From Candidatus Saccharimonadia bacterium (GTDB lineage Bacteria; Patescibacteriota; Saccharimonadia; Saccharimonadales; Saccharimonadaceae), in the NCBI GenBank assembly GCA_023257145.1, contig JALRDA010000009.1, positions 1 through 8,742 on the forward strand: DNA of 8,742 nt. The letters run 5' to 3'. Positions 1 through 5,787 of the stretch are shown piece by piece (the stretch's first letter is position 1; each line of letters starts with the position of its first letter). Below the pieces are notes generated by a model. It ran no database searches. It was not told the DNA's origin and saw nothing but the letters and a program-made list of their open reading frames with translations. Made by a program: the position numbers and the translations under genes.

Positions 1-1
1 A

Positions 2-103
2 TTATGGAATGTCATCCAAACAGCCCGACAAGAAGGTAAATTAGTGCTCGGCATGGGCGCCGGATCTATCGACACTTGGTTGCGACAGCGATTAACGTAC
101 TAA
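2..103 (+). CDS. murC: C-terminal tail of a Mur ligase, probably MurC (UDP-N-acetylmuramate--L-alanine ligase), partial
   Basis: Only the last 33 codons are present; the gene enters from the left edge and stops with TAA. The tail reads LVLGMGAGSIDTWLRQRL near its end. This matches the way MurC proteins finish: a hydrophobic strand, a G-A-G loop, then a short amphipathic helix (E. coli MurC has LVQGAGNIGKIARSL there). MurC adds L-alanine to UDP-MurNAc in the cytoplasm, the first peptide step of peptidoglycan synthesis. The ATP-binding and central domains lie outside the window, so the call rests on this short motif alone. MurD/E/F or Mpl are less likely because they lack this GAG ending. No terminator is visible after the stop. 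Confidence 0.6.
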   Translation, partial: LWNVIQTARQEGKLVLGMGAGSIDTWLRQRLTY

Positions 104-212
104 TTTAAAGTCTACCTACGATACACATCATCAAAGTGGTCTAACGCCGCGTGCCGATACCACAAAGCCTTGAACTACCAGCACCGACGCCCCGGCGATA
201 ACCGCCAAATCG

Positions 213-221
213 TGGTATACT
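213..221 (+). promoter_or_regulatory. Extended -10 promoter of the MscS-type gene (leaderless)
   Basis: TGGTATACT is a TGn extended -10 element whose last T lies 8 nt before the A of the ATG at 229. Transcription would begin at or next to the start codon. No -35 match is seen 17 nt upstream (CGGCGA) and no Shine-Dalgarno lies between 200 and 228. The rest of the 104-228 gap holds nothing I can name. Confidence 0.6.
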
Positions 222-228
222 AACAGAT

Positions 229-1086
229 ATGAATAGCGATTCACTTTTACTTTTTGCCGCCGAAACACAATCAACAACTGACGCGATCAAAGGCCTGTCT
301 GCCAAGGATACGCTCGATGCCGTTATGATCATCGTCATTTCATTTTTATTTTATATTGTTGGTACCGTTATCTTGCGCTACGTTGTGAAAAACTCAGTCG
401 AGCGCACCAAACATAAGACGTGGCATAAAAAAGACATTGAAAAACGCCAAAAGACACTCGTCAGTGTCGCAACGAGCATCTGGCAAATTCTTGTCGTTTT
501 TGTTGGTGGATTTCAATTATTGCAAATTATTTTTCCCGATCTTAACACTGCGCCGCTCTTTGCGAGTGCGGGTATTATCGGTGTTGCCGTCGGTTTTGGC
601 TCGCAGACATTAGTCAAAGATTTCTTGTCAGGGCTTTTTATCATATCTGAAAACCAATACCGCGTCGGTGATATTATCGACATAAACGGCGCTACTGGTA
701 CGGTCGAGCGCATCGGTGCTCGCTCAACAGTGATCCGCGATCTAGATGGCAACGTGCACTATTTCCCCAATGGCACGATTCAGCATGTCATCAATAAAAC
801 GATGGGCTACAGCATGGCACGCTTTACTGTCAGTGTTAATTTATCGAACGAACTCGAAGATATCATTGAACTAATTAATAAAACAGGTGAAAAACTTGCC
901 GAAGAAGCGAAGTGGAAAAATAAAATTATCACAGCACCAAAATTTGAATCAATCGGCGAATTTACCTCATCATCAGTTAATCTACTCATTTCTGCTAAAA
1001 CCCAGCCGTCCGACCAATGGTCAGTCATTGCCGAGATGCGTCGACGCCTACTTGCGGCATTTGAAAAGAATAAAGTCGAACTATAA
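229..1086 (+). CDS. MscS-family small-conductance mechanosensitive channel
   Basis: Probable tension-gated channel that releases solutes across the cytoplasmic membrane on hypo-osmotic shock. At 285 aa it has the size of E. coli MscS (286). Three membrane segments are visible: about 31-53, 77-101 and the pore-lining TM3 at 108-139. TM3 carries the Gly/Ala-rich pattern GIIGVAVGFGSQTLVKDFLSG, typical of the family. The beta domain follows (RVGDIIDINGATGTVE at 145-160, then DLDGNVHYFPNG at 171-182, matching the conserved 'G.v..iPN' region). The last ~95 residues form the alpha/beta vestibule domain. The first ATG is favoured because a -10 element ends 8 nt before it. It converges on the next gene with only 12 nt between stop codons and no clear terminator. 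Family assignment is firm; the specific paralogue is not, so no symbol is given. Confidence 0.93.
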   Translation: MNSDSLLLFAAETQSTTDAIKGLSAKDTLDAVMIIVISFLFYIVGTVILRYVVKNSVERTKHKTWHKKDIEKRQKTLVSVATSIWQILVVFVGGFQLLQIIFPDLNTAPLFASAGIIGVAVGFGSQTLVKDFLSGLFIISENQYRVGDIIDINGATGTVERIGARSTVIRDLDGNVHYFPNGTIQHVINKTMGYSMARFTVSVNLSNELEDIIELINKTGEKLAEEAKWKNKIITAPKFESIGEFTSSSVNLLISAKTQPSDQWSVIAEMRRRLLAAFEKNKVEL

Positions 1087-1098
1087 AACGACGTAGCG

Positions 1099-1479
1099 CT
1101 ATTCGGCTGGCGCCGCTACCGGCGCATCAATTGCTAGTGCTGCGTCACTCATGACGTCTCCACTAAAGCTATTGATGTTCGTTGCTTGTTCGGCACGCTT
1201 GCTATACATCGTTTGAAAATCATCAAACGCCTGCTGGTCTATGACACCAGTTGAAGGAAACCCTTTAAAAACCTCGGTCTTTACCACCTGCTCGGAAACG
1301 TGCTCGTATCCAGGACGGCTAAGATCAAGTTGGGCTGCGCCGCTAGTCGCGTACAACTTTAAGGCAACGGCCACCATCGCAAGTGCGATGACGATACTGC
1401 CACCCACCATCAATAAGAAACGGTGTTTTTGCCAGCCCGGCAGATGGTTTGCATCTTCAACTATTTCATCGTGGTTCAT
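1099..1479 (-). CDS. Hypothetical single-pass membrane protein, partner of the upstream exported protein
   Basis: I do not recognise the family. The 126-residue protein has a short polar N-terminus (1-20, acidic then basic near HR), one membrane helix at about 21-43 (LLMVGGSIVIALAMVAVAL), and an outside domain of about 80 residues that ends in an Ala/Pro-rich tail (APVAAPAE). It has no cysteine and no catalytic motif. Its ATG overlaps the TGA of the preceding gene as ATGA (1476-1479), so translation is very probably coupled and the two products are probably made together. The orientation of the helix is a guess from the charge pattern. A structural or chaperone-like partner of the exported protein is possible, but nothing here proves it. 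Confidence 0.75.
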   Translation of the reverse strand: MNHDEIVEDANHLPGWQKHRFLLMVGGSIVIALAMVAVALKLYATSGAAQLDLSRPGYEHVSEQVVKTEVFKGFPSTGVIDQQAFDDFQTMYSKRAEQATNINSFSGDVMSDAALAIDAPVAAPAE

Positions 1480-2015
1480 GGTTTTACCGCCTGAAAGTTT
1501 TTGGCCAAAGCACTAACTTCGTCGCCGTATTTTTGAATCGTCTTCTGTAGCTCTACGGTCGTTTCATGGGTCAATTGGCGCTTTTTACGAGTGTCGGCAA
1601 CCGCATCATAAAAGGCAACTGGCTGCTTGACGCAGTTCATACGCAGGAGCGCCGTCATCGCTTCGTCATACTGCTGGTACTGATTGCGGAATGCCTGAAG
1701 ATGGCGTTCATATTCCGAGGCGGTCGTGACTAAATTTGCTCCATCAATACGGTTCAAGACAAGACGGATGTTAAACGGCGCCATCAGTTTTGTCGAAATA
1801 GATTCGTAGATTTGCCCACGATTGACACGCAGTCCTGCATCGCTGGCGTGCAACTGAAATAGTGCCGCCTGAGCATCGACACAGTTTGCGCGAATACGTT
1901 CGATATGTGCATCAGTCATTGGAGCAACATCTTCGGCCTGCGCCGACATACTAAATACAAAGCCACCAATTATAGTCGCTGCAACAAGTGTAGTTATGAT
2001 AGAGATTCGACTCAT
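1476..2015 (-). CDS. Hypothetical exported protein with signal peptide and two cysteines
   Basis: Family not recognised. The N-terminus is a Sec signal peptide: MSR, a hydrophobic core at 5-22, then SAQA before ED, giving a likely signal peptidase I cut after residue 27. The mature part (about 152 aa) is mostly helical and polar, with Cys45 and Cys128 as its only cysteines; a disulfide between them is plausible outside the cell. Helical stretches with Gln/Tyr (FRNQYQQYDEAM) suggest a coiled or bundle fold. It starts 25 nt after the mutY stop but has its own promoter, and its stop overlaps the next gene by 4 nt. It ends in TGA, which supports the standard genetic code here. No enzyme motif is visible; a surface or envelope role is inferred only from export. 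Confidence 0.78.
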   Translation of the reverse strand: MSRISIITTLVAATIIGGFVFSMSAQAEDVAPMTDAHIERIRANCVDAQAALFQLHASDAGLRVNRGQIYESISTKLMAPFNIRLVLNRIDGANLVTTASEYERHLQAFRNQYQQYDEAMTALLRMNCVKQPVAFYDAVADTRKKRQLTHETTVELQKTIQKYGDEVSALAKNFQAVKP

Positions 2016-2022
2016 TCCCTTT

Positions 2023-2052
2023 ATTATCCCTCGGATTGCCCTATTTGGTCAA
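2023..2052 (-). promoter_or_regulatory. Promoter of the exported-protein gene inside the end of mutY (leaderless)
   Basis: On the minus strand, TTGACC (2052-2047) and GATAAT (2028-2023) are separated by 18 nt. Each hexamer differs from the sigma-70-type consensus by one base. The last T of the -10 lies 8 nt before the ATG at 2015, so the mRNA would start at or next to the start codon. An AGGGA directly touching the ATG is too close to act as a Shine-Dalgarno. The -35 overlaps the final codons of the mutY-like gene. Confidence 0.6.
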
Positions 2053-2841
2053 ATGCAAGATAGCATTCGTTTCCATTACAAGTCCATCGTCGATCAGTCC
2101 ACCTACAGCCTGCTCAAATCGCTCGTCATTCGCGTAGTCCTGCTGCAGATCAGTACGCGGTATATCTCCGGTTGCCAATCGCTTCACAATTAGACCACGC
2201 ATTTCGCGCAAACTTCCCTTTAGTGGCGCTTGTTTTTTATAGTGTTTACTTTGAGTAATCCGACCTGCACCATTTTTCTTAAGCCACGTTCCATAATCCA
2301 TCAACGCCCAATAAAATTCACGCGGATGCTCAAAATCGATTGTTTCGGCGACAACTTTCTTTAGCTGCTCGTCACTGACTTTTTCGCCATCAGCAAAATA
2401 ATGGTGAAAGTAGACAGTTCGCACATTCGTTTCAATAAACGGCACCGGGCGGTTAAATGCATAGACTGTAATTGCACCCGCCGTCCCCGGCCCGACGCCA
2501 GGTAAGCTTAGAATATCAGCATACGACACTGGAAACTGTCCCTCGAAATCCGAAACGATTTTTTTAGCCGATTCGTGCAAAAATTTAGCGCGACGGTTAT
2601 AACCCAGTCCACTCCAGAGCGTTAGCACGTCAGCAAGCGGCGCATTCGCTAGCGAAGCCTCGTCTGGAAAACGATCGATGAACGCATTGAATTTTGGCAC
2701 AACTCGATCGACTTGCGTTTGCTGCAGCATCAATTCACTGACTAAAACATAATATGGCCGCGTATCTTTGCGCCATGGCATTTCACGATATAATTCGCGG
2801 CCTTTAGTCCAGATTAATTCTTGAAAATCATCAGTAGTCAC
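2041..2841 (-). CDS. mutY: MutY-like HhH-GPD DNA glycosylase without Fe-S cluster
   Basis: MutY removes adenine mispaired with 8-oxoguanine in base-excision repair. The HhH-GPD core is clear: MPWRKDTRPYYVLVSELMLQ at 21-40 with catalytic Glu36, WSGLGYNRRAKFLH at 76-89, and the helix-hairpin-helix LPGVGPGTAGAI at 113-124. Two departures stand out. The catalytic Asp of E. coli MutY (Asp138, in LDGNV) is Glu137 here (IETNV). The four cysteines that bind the [4Fe-4S] cluster are missing, and the protein has no cysteine at all. The C-terminus (about 205-266) looks like a small winged-helix domain, not the NUDIX-like 8-oxoG-reading domain; at 266 aa it is far shorter than typical MutY (about 350). 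Start is GTG at 2841: a -10 element ends 7 nt upstream, and the overlapping ATG at 2843 is followed at once by TGA. Homology is firm; substrate specificity is not. Confidence 0.85.
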   Translation of the reverse strand: MTTDDFQELIWTKGRELYREMPWRKDTRPYYVLVSELMLQQTQVDRVVPKFNAFIDRFPDEASLANAPLADVLTLWSGLGYNRRAKFLHESAKKIVSDFEGQFPVSYADILSLPGVGPGTAGAITVYAFNRPVPFIETNVRTVYFHHYFADGEKVSDEQLKKVVAETIDFEHPREFYWALMDYGTWLKKNGAGRITQSKHYKKQAPLKGSLREMRGLIVKRLATGDIPRTDLQQDYANDERFEQAVGGLIDDGLVMETNAILHLTK

Positions 2842-2847
2842 ATATCT

Positions 2848-2853
2848 AGTATA
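2848..2853 (-). promoter_or_regulatory. -10 element of the mutY-like gene (leaderless)
   Basis: TATACT on the minus strand ends 7 nt before the GTG at 2841, so transcription would start at the start codon. A weak -35 candidate (GTCATA, 2876-2871) falls on the start codon of msrA. There is no Shine-Dalgarno in the available leader space. Confidence 0.6.
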
Positions 2854-2859
2854 CCGGCG

Positions 2860-2865
2860 TATAAT
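2860..2865 (+). promoter_or_regulatory. -10 element of msrA (leaderless)
   Basis: A perfect TATAAT ends 7 nt before the ATG at 2872, placing the transcription start at the start codon. GTCACA at 2837-2842 matches 4 of 6 positions of the -35 consensus with a 17-nt spacer and overlaps the start of the mutY-like gene. Confidence 0.65.
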
Positions 2866-2871
2866 AAGAGT

Positions 2872-3396
2872 ATGACGAAATATGTTTTAGGTGGCGGATG
2901 TTTTTGGTGTTTGGACGCGGTATATGCGCAGCTTAAGGGCGTGACAAAAGTTGAAAGTGGCTATGCTGGCGGTCAGGGTCGGCCAAATTATTGGCGTGTC
3001 GTTAATGGTGATACCGGCCACGCCGAAGTTGTACAAGTATATTTTGACGAGACTCTCATCCCCTCTGAGGTTATTTTGGACATTTTCTTTCTGATTCATG
3101 ACCCCACTAGCTTGAACAAGCAAGGTGCCGATGAGGGTACGCAATACCGCTCAACGATGATGTACGCTGACGACGTGCAAATGAAAGCTTTTCAGGCGGC
3201 ACGCGAGCGAGCACAGACACTGTGGAGCAAGCCAATTGTCACCGAGATTGTACCGCTCGACACATTTTATATCGGCGAGCCCGAACATCAGGAGTATTAC
3301 AAAAAGAACACCGAAGCTGGTTACTGCCAGATAGTTATTGATCCAAAAATAAGTAAAGCCAAGCACCAATACCAGCAGTGGTTTAAGGAGAGATAG
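2872..3396 (+). CDS. msrA: Peptide methionine-S-sulfoxide reductase MsrA
   Basis: Reduces methionine-S-sulfoxide in proteins (and free) back to methionine, in the cytoplasm with thioredoxin-type reductant. The 174-aa protein has the full signature: GGGCFWC at 7-13 with catalytic Cys10, SGYAGG at 29-34, GDTGHAE at 46-52, HDPTSLNKQGADEGTQYRS at 76-94, and HQEYYKKN at 139-146. Cys13 and Cys152 (in AGYCQIVIDPK) are the only other cysteines; Cys152 is the likely resolving residue. The frame stays open upstream to a TTG at 2821, but that extension lies inside the mutY-like gene and beyond the promoter. The ATG at 2872 fits both the family N-terminus and the TATAAT. It is followed 4 nt later by a metallo-hydrolase gene in the same operon. 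No MsrB is fused or adjacent. Confidence 0.97.
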   Translation: MTKYVLGGGCFWCLDAVYAQLKGVTKVESGYAGGQGRPNYWRVVNGDTGHAEVVQVYFDETLIPSEVILDIFFLIHDPTSLNKQGADEGTQYRSTMMYADDVQMKAFQAARERAQTLWSKPIVTEIVPLDTFYIGEPEHQEYYKKNTEAGYCQIVIDPKISKAKHQYQQWFKER

Positions 3397-3400
3397 CCAT

Positions 3401-4033
3401 ATGAAGCTAACGAAATACGAGCATGCCTGTTTCACCGTCGAAAAGGATAACCGCATTATCGTTGTGGACCCAGGCGCTTTTAGTACCGATTTTGACCCAA
3501 CGACACCTATCGACGCTGTCATTATCACGCATCAGCATGCTGACCATTTTAGCCTAGACATACTGACAGCTATGCACACCTCTAACCCTGAAATTTTGAT
3601 ACTTGCCGATCAATCGGTGGTCAGTCAGCTTCCGGACTATCACACAAAAGCGGTCACCGCTGGAGATAAGCTCGCTGTTGCGGGATTTTCACTTGATTTT
3701 TACGGTGGCATACACGCCGAGATTCATCACACAATGCCCTTAATTCCTAATGTAGGTGTCATGATTGACAGTCTCCTCTACTACCCCGGCGACTCGTTCG
3801 CACTGCCAGATCAGCCTGTCGATACGCTCGCGCTTCCTGCCGCTGCACCATGGATGAAAGTTAGTGAGGCAATCGACTTTTTATCGAACATCAAACCTCG
3901 CCTCGCCTTTCCAACGCATGACGCAATCCTTTCCGATACGGGAAAGCAAGTCAATGACTCTATGTTCGCTCACGCCGCTAACAGTATCGGTACTATCTAT
4001 CAGCGACTAAATGAACCAATTCAAATAAAATAA
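3401..4033 (+). CDS. UlaG-like metallo-beta-lactamase-fold hydrolase
   Basis: A small (210 aa) MBL-fold hydrolase of the L-ascorbate-6-phosphate lactonase-like (UlaG / Lactamase_B_3) type, cytoplasmic with no signal peptide. The metal site is complete: Asp23 in VVDPG, H44-x-H46-x-D48-H49 (HQHADH), His104/His107 region (GGIHAEIHH), Asp131 in YPGDS, and His173 in FPTHD. The stretch LPAAAPWMKVSEAIDF (145-160) is typical of this subgroup in small genomes. Its substrate cannot be read from the sequence. It begins 4 nt after the msrA stop, and AAGGAG at 3385-3390, inside the end of msrA, is a good ribosome site 10 nt before the ATG. It is the last gene of the msrA operon and is followed by a strong terminator. 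Whether it shares msrA's oxidative-stress role is unknown. Confidence 0.88.
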   Translation: MKLTKYEHACFTVEKDNRIIVVDPGAFSTDFDPTTPIDAVIITHQHADHFSLDILTAMHTSNPEILILADQSVVSQLPDYHTKAVTAGDKLAVAGFSLDFYGGIHAEIHHTMPLIPNVGVMIDSLLYYPGDSFALPDQPVDTLALPAAAPWMKVSEAIDFLSNIKPRLAFPTHDAILSDTGKQVNDSMFAHAANSIGTIYQRLNEPIQIK

Positions 4034-4058
4034 CCGCCGGCAATGAGGCGGTTATTTT
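4027..4058. terminator. Bidirectional intrinsic terminator between convergent genes
   Basis: A perfect 12-bp inverted repeat (AAAATAACCGCC at 4027-4038 and GGCGGTTATTTT at 4047-4058) encloses an 8-nt loop. The T-rich arm on each strand gives a U-tract for both directions. It overlaps the stop codon of the MBL gene and lies 16 nt past the end of the YtxH gene at 4075, so it can end both convergent transcripts. Confidence 0.9.
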
Positions 4059-4074
4059 TAGGTGATGCGTTCGC

Positions 4075-4455
4075 TTACTTTACGTGAGCTTTTGCATCTT
4101 TAGTTACTTTTTCTGCCGTACGTTTGGCGTCTTTCGAGACACGCTCCGCACGAACTTTTGCTTCACCGCTCAGTTTCTTTGCTTCAGCAGCAACAACCTT
4201 CGCTGATGATTTTGTACTCTTTACCAAGTCATCGGCTTCATGCTTTGCGCGCTTGGCGGTTGACTTGACCGTTTCTAAACCTTCAGCACCAATATCCTTA
4301 GCAAGATCGACTTGCTTATCAGCGTACTTTTTAGCGTCTTTGGCCTTGTTTTTAATATCTTGGCGAGTCGCTTTACCTGATTTAGGGGCTAATAAAACTC
4401 CTGCAGCAAAACCTGCGGCCGCAACAGTGATGACTTTCAATAGTGATTTACTCAT
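4075..4455 (-). CDS. YtxH-type membrane-anchored protein, copy 1 (Lys/Ala-rich)
   Basis: 126 aa with a short N-terminal membrane helix (about 4-23, VITVAAAGFAAGVLLAPKSG) leading into the YtxH signature APKSGK-TRQDI. The rest is a long Ala/Lys-rich amphipathic helix, about 90 residues with repeated K-A-x-x segments, like LEA or apolipoprotein-type helices; it is strongly basic near the end (KDAKAHVK). YtxH proteins are general-stress-linked in Bacillus, but their mechanism is poorly known. AAAGGAGAT at 4473-4465 gives a 9-nt-spaced ribosome site, and the gene starts 20 nt after the stop of the membrane-helix gene at 4476, so the two are co-transcribed. The N-terminal ~35 residues closely match the second copy at 5415, while the tails differ greatly in charge. 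Confidence 0.88.
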   Translation of the reverse strand: MSKSLLKVITVAAAGFAAGVLLAPKSGKATRQDIKNKAKDAKKYADKQVDLAKDIGAEGLETVKSTAKRAKHEADDLVKSTKSSAKVVAAEAKKLSGEAKVRAERVSKDAKRTAEKVTKDAKAHVK

Positions 4456-4475
4456 ATAATTAATATCTCCTTTGA

Positions 4476-4691
4476 TTATTTACGAAATAGGGTTACGATT
4501 TGTCCGAAGACTTTTGCTGGCACAAGCCATTCGCTCGCTTGAGCGACGTTTTGCAGTACATTGTCAACTTTACTTGCCAACTTGCGAAGCTTTAATAAAA
4601 TCGCAATGAACACAGCAAGTATAACAATCAACAGACCCGATAGGATACTGACGATAATGGTGAGCAGCGTAATTGCCGTCTGTATTTCCAT
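4476..4691 (-). CDS. Small single-helix membrane protein, cassette copy 1 (DUF948-like)
   Basis: 71 aa with one long hydrophobic segment (about 6-33), then a polar helix with KLRKLASKVDNVL and a conserved ending SEWLVPAKVFGQ. This layout resembles the N-terminal part of DUF948-type proteins, which often sit beside YtxH genes; assignment to that family is tentative. About 31 of 71 residues are identical to the protein encoded at 5788-6006, so the two are paralogues. AAAGGA at 4707-4702 is the ribosome site, 10 nt before the ATG. It is the first gene of a two-gene operon with the YtxH gene at 4075. A helper or anchor role for the YtxH protein is inferred from the pairing alone. Confidence 0.82.
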   Translation of the reverse strand: MEIQTAITLLTIIVSILSGLLIVILAVFIAILLKLRKLASKVDNVLQNVAQASEWLVPAKVFGQIVTLFRK

Positions 4692-4741
4692 ACTATTGTT
4701 TTCCTTTAGTTATTTTTTGTGTTTGATAAGGTAACTTTTAT

Positions 4742-4770
4742 ATATTAGCATAAACTTGATATAAATGCAA
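4742..4770 (-). promoter_or_regulatory. Promoter of YtxH cassette copy 1
   Basis: TTGCAT (4770-4765), a 17-nt spacer and TAATAT (4747-4742) preceded by TGC form a good extended -10 promoter on the minus strand. Predicted start is near 4735, leaving a leader of about 44 nt that contains the AAAGGA ribosome site. This contrasts with the leaderless starts elsewhere in the window. Confidence 0.6.
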
Positions 4771-4781
4771 GTATACAATCA

Positions 4782-5357
4782 TTACACGCGTTTAGCCAGG
4801 CGGATGATGTAACTACTGAAAAGGGTCAGGCATAGCGTAATTGTGTAAAAATGACCAATCGCTATGACGCGGTGATTTACCGCACCGGCGATTTGCGAAT
4901 AGTGCGACCGCACCACAGAATCGGCTAGTGCGCTGACCGTATGGACGTTTGCCATGCGACTTGATGAGATCGTGGCTAGCGATTTTGCAACATTTTGGCG
5001 CGATACGGCAAACGCTGGACTACGACGTAGTCGATATGGTGCCACTGGTGTCGATGAGGTATTAACCCCTGCAATCGTAATGAGCTTGTCGACCATCGGA
5101 CTAGCCGCATACGCGTTTATAGCCATGCTACCTCCGGCACTTTCGCCAATAATGGTCACCTTGGCGTTGTTTGCCGATGCATTTTCAACCGCATCAATGA
5201 CGCGCTGGTACTTGCTATCGTACGACTCTTGATCATCCCACCGCATCGGAACAAGGATGGCGCGGACACCAAATACCGCCCAAAATTTAAGGGCATTACG
5301 GCGAAAGCTGTCATAGCCGTCGCCAAGGCCTGGAATATATAAAATAGTATGTTTCAT
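4782..5357 (-). CDS. Small alpha/beta hydrolase-fold protein
   Basis: 191 aa, a minimal alpha/beta hydrolase. The oxyanion-loop strand ILYIPGLGDG is at 5-14, the nucleophile elbow GESAGGS at 71-77 gives Ser73, and the remaining triad is probably Asp146 (SALADSVVRSHYS) and His169 (AIGHFYT). There is no signal peptide and no lid domain. The ending after His169 is unusually hydrophobic (YTITLCLTLFSSYI), perhaps a membrane-touching helix. Substrate is unknown; esterase, lipase or a pseudo-enzyme are all possible, though the triad appears intact. It lies between the two YtxH cassettes on the same strand. It has no Shine-Dalgarno and no convincing -10, and a hairpin ends 11 nt before its ATG, so it may rely on read-through from the upstream cassette or an unrecognised promoter. 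Confidence 0.82.
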   Translation of the reverse strand: MKHTILYIPGLGDGYDSFRRNALKFWAVFGVRAILVPMRWDDQESYDSKYQRVIDAVENASANNAKVTIIGESAGGSMAINAYAASPMVDKLITIAGVNTSSTPVAPYRLRRSPAFAVSRQNVAKSLATISSSRMANVHTVSALADSVVRSHYSQIAGAVNHRVIAIGHFYTITLCLTLFSSYIIRLAKRV

Positions 5358-5368
5358 AATAATTACGT

Positions 5369-5394
5369 AAATCAGCCGCGTGAACGGCTGATTT
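5369..5394 (-). terminator. Hairpin between YtxH copy 2 and the hydrolase gene (terminator or attenuator)
   Basis: A perfect 10-bp inverted repeat (AAATCAGCCG at 5369-5378, CGGCTGATTT at 5385-5394) has a 6-nt loop. On the minus strand it lies 20 nt after the YtxH stop and is followed by a weak, broken T-run (ATTTACGTAATTATT). It probably ends or weakens transcription before the hydrolase gene, whose ATG lies just 11 nt beyond it. Confidence 0.65.
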
Positions 5395-5414
5395 ATTTAT
5401 CGCCCTAGTAGGTG

Positions 5415-5765
5415 TTAACCTAAGCGCTTTTTGTCAGCGTCTGATTGCATCTCTTGCTCGGCAGCATCACTAACCTTGCCTGATACGCGATTTGCACGAG
5501 TTTTAGCCTCGTCTAGCATATCCTTCTCTTCGTCAATCATGCGACCCATGCGACGCTTGGCGTTATGCGCAAATCCTGAAACTTCCGATCCAACATCGTT
5601 CATAACGTCTTTCATATGATCAGCTTTTTCGCCGGCAGCACGCTTTGCGCCGCTTGCTTTGTCCATGATGTCTTGGCGTGTTTCTTTACCGCTTTTTGGT
5701 GCAAGAAGCATACCTGCGATAAATCCTGCGGCAGCGACTGCGATAACATTCATTCCTTTGGCCAT
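5415..5765 (-). CDS. YtxH-type membrane-anchored protein, copy 2 (mixed charge)
   Basis: 116 aa. The N-terminal membrane helix and YtxH signature (AAAGFIAGMLLAPKSGKETR at 12-31) match copy 1 nearly residue for residue. The following ~80 residues are helical but differ: rich in Asp/Glu and Met (MKDVMNDVGSEVSG, IDEEKDMLDEAK), with an acidic-to-mixed charge in place of copy 1's Lys-rich tail. AAAAGGAGAT at 5780-5771 is a strong ribosome site 5 nt before the ATG, and the preceding gene stops 22 nt upstream, so the pair is co-transcribed. Same cassette order as copy 1. The shared anchor and divergent tails suggest two copies specialised after duplication; what each tail binds is unknown. Confidence 0.88.
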   Translation of the reverse strand: MAKGMNVIAVAAAGFIAGMLLAPKSGKETRQDIMDKASGAKRAAGEKADHMKDVMNDVGSEVSGFAHNAKRRMGRMIDEEKDMLDEAKTRANRVSGKVSDAAEQEMQSDADKKRLG

Positions 5766-5787
5766 AATTTATCTCCTTTTGGTTTAC

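Larger units (their letters stand above)
2837..2876. promoter_or_regulatory. Mirror-symmetric divergent promoter between mutY-like gene and msrA
   Basis: A dyad centred between 2856 and 2857 has the form GTCA-N9-TATA-N6-TATA-N9-TGAC, exact in all four blocks. The two -10 hexamers (2853-2848 minus, 2860-2865 plus) and the two start codons (first bases 2841 and 2872) share the same centre. The -10 elements are 6 bp apart and only 30 nt separate the two coding regions. The outer GTCA/TGAC arms fall at the -35 positions and on the opposite gene's start codon. The dyad could also be a regulator binding site. Symmetry is seen directly; function is inferred. Confidence 0.6.

Noticed and set aside
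136..163. GTGGT/ACCAC inverted repeat upstream of the MscS-type gene
   Set aside because: A 5-bp stem with an 18-nt loop is expected by chance; no terminator or riboswitch features.
1093..1119. Possible terminator hairpin (GTAGCG/CGCTAC) between the convergent genes at 1086 and 1099
   Set aside because: Only 6 bp with a 15-nt loop, mostly inside coding sequence and with no T-run on either side.
2016..2020. AGGGA before the ATG at 2015 as a Shine-Dalgarno
   Set aside because: It touches the start codon, leaving no spacer; the -10 spacing supports a leaderless start instead.
2821..2871. N-terminal extension of MsrA from a TTG at 2821
   Set aside because: It overlaps the start of the mutY-like gene and lies across the msrA promoter; the ATG at 2872 fits the family N-terminus and the TATAAT spacing.
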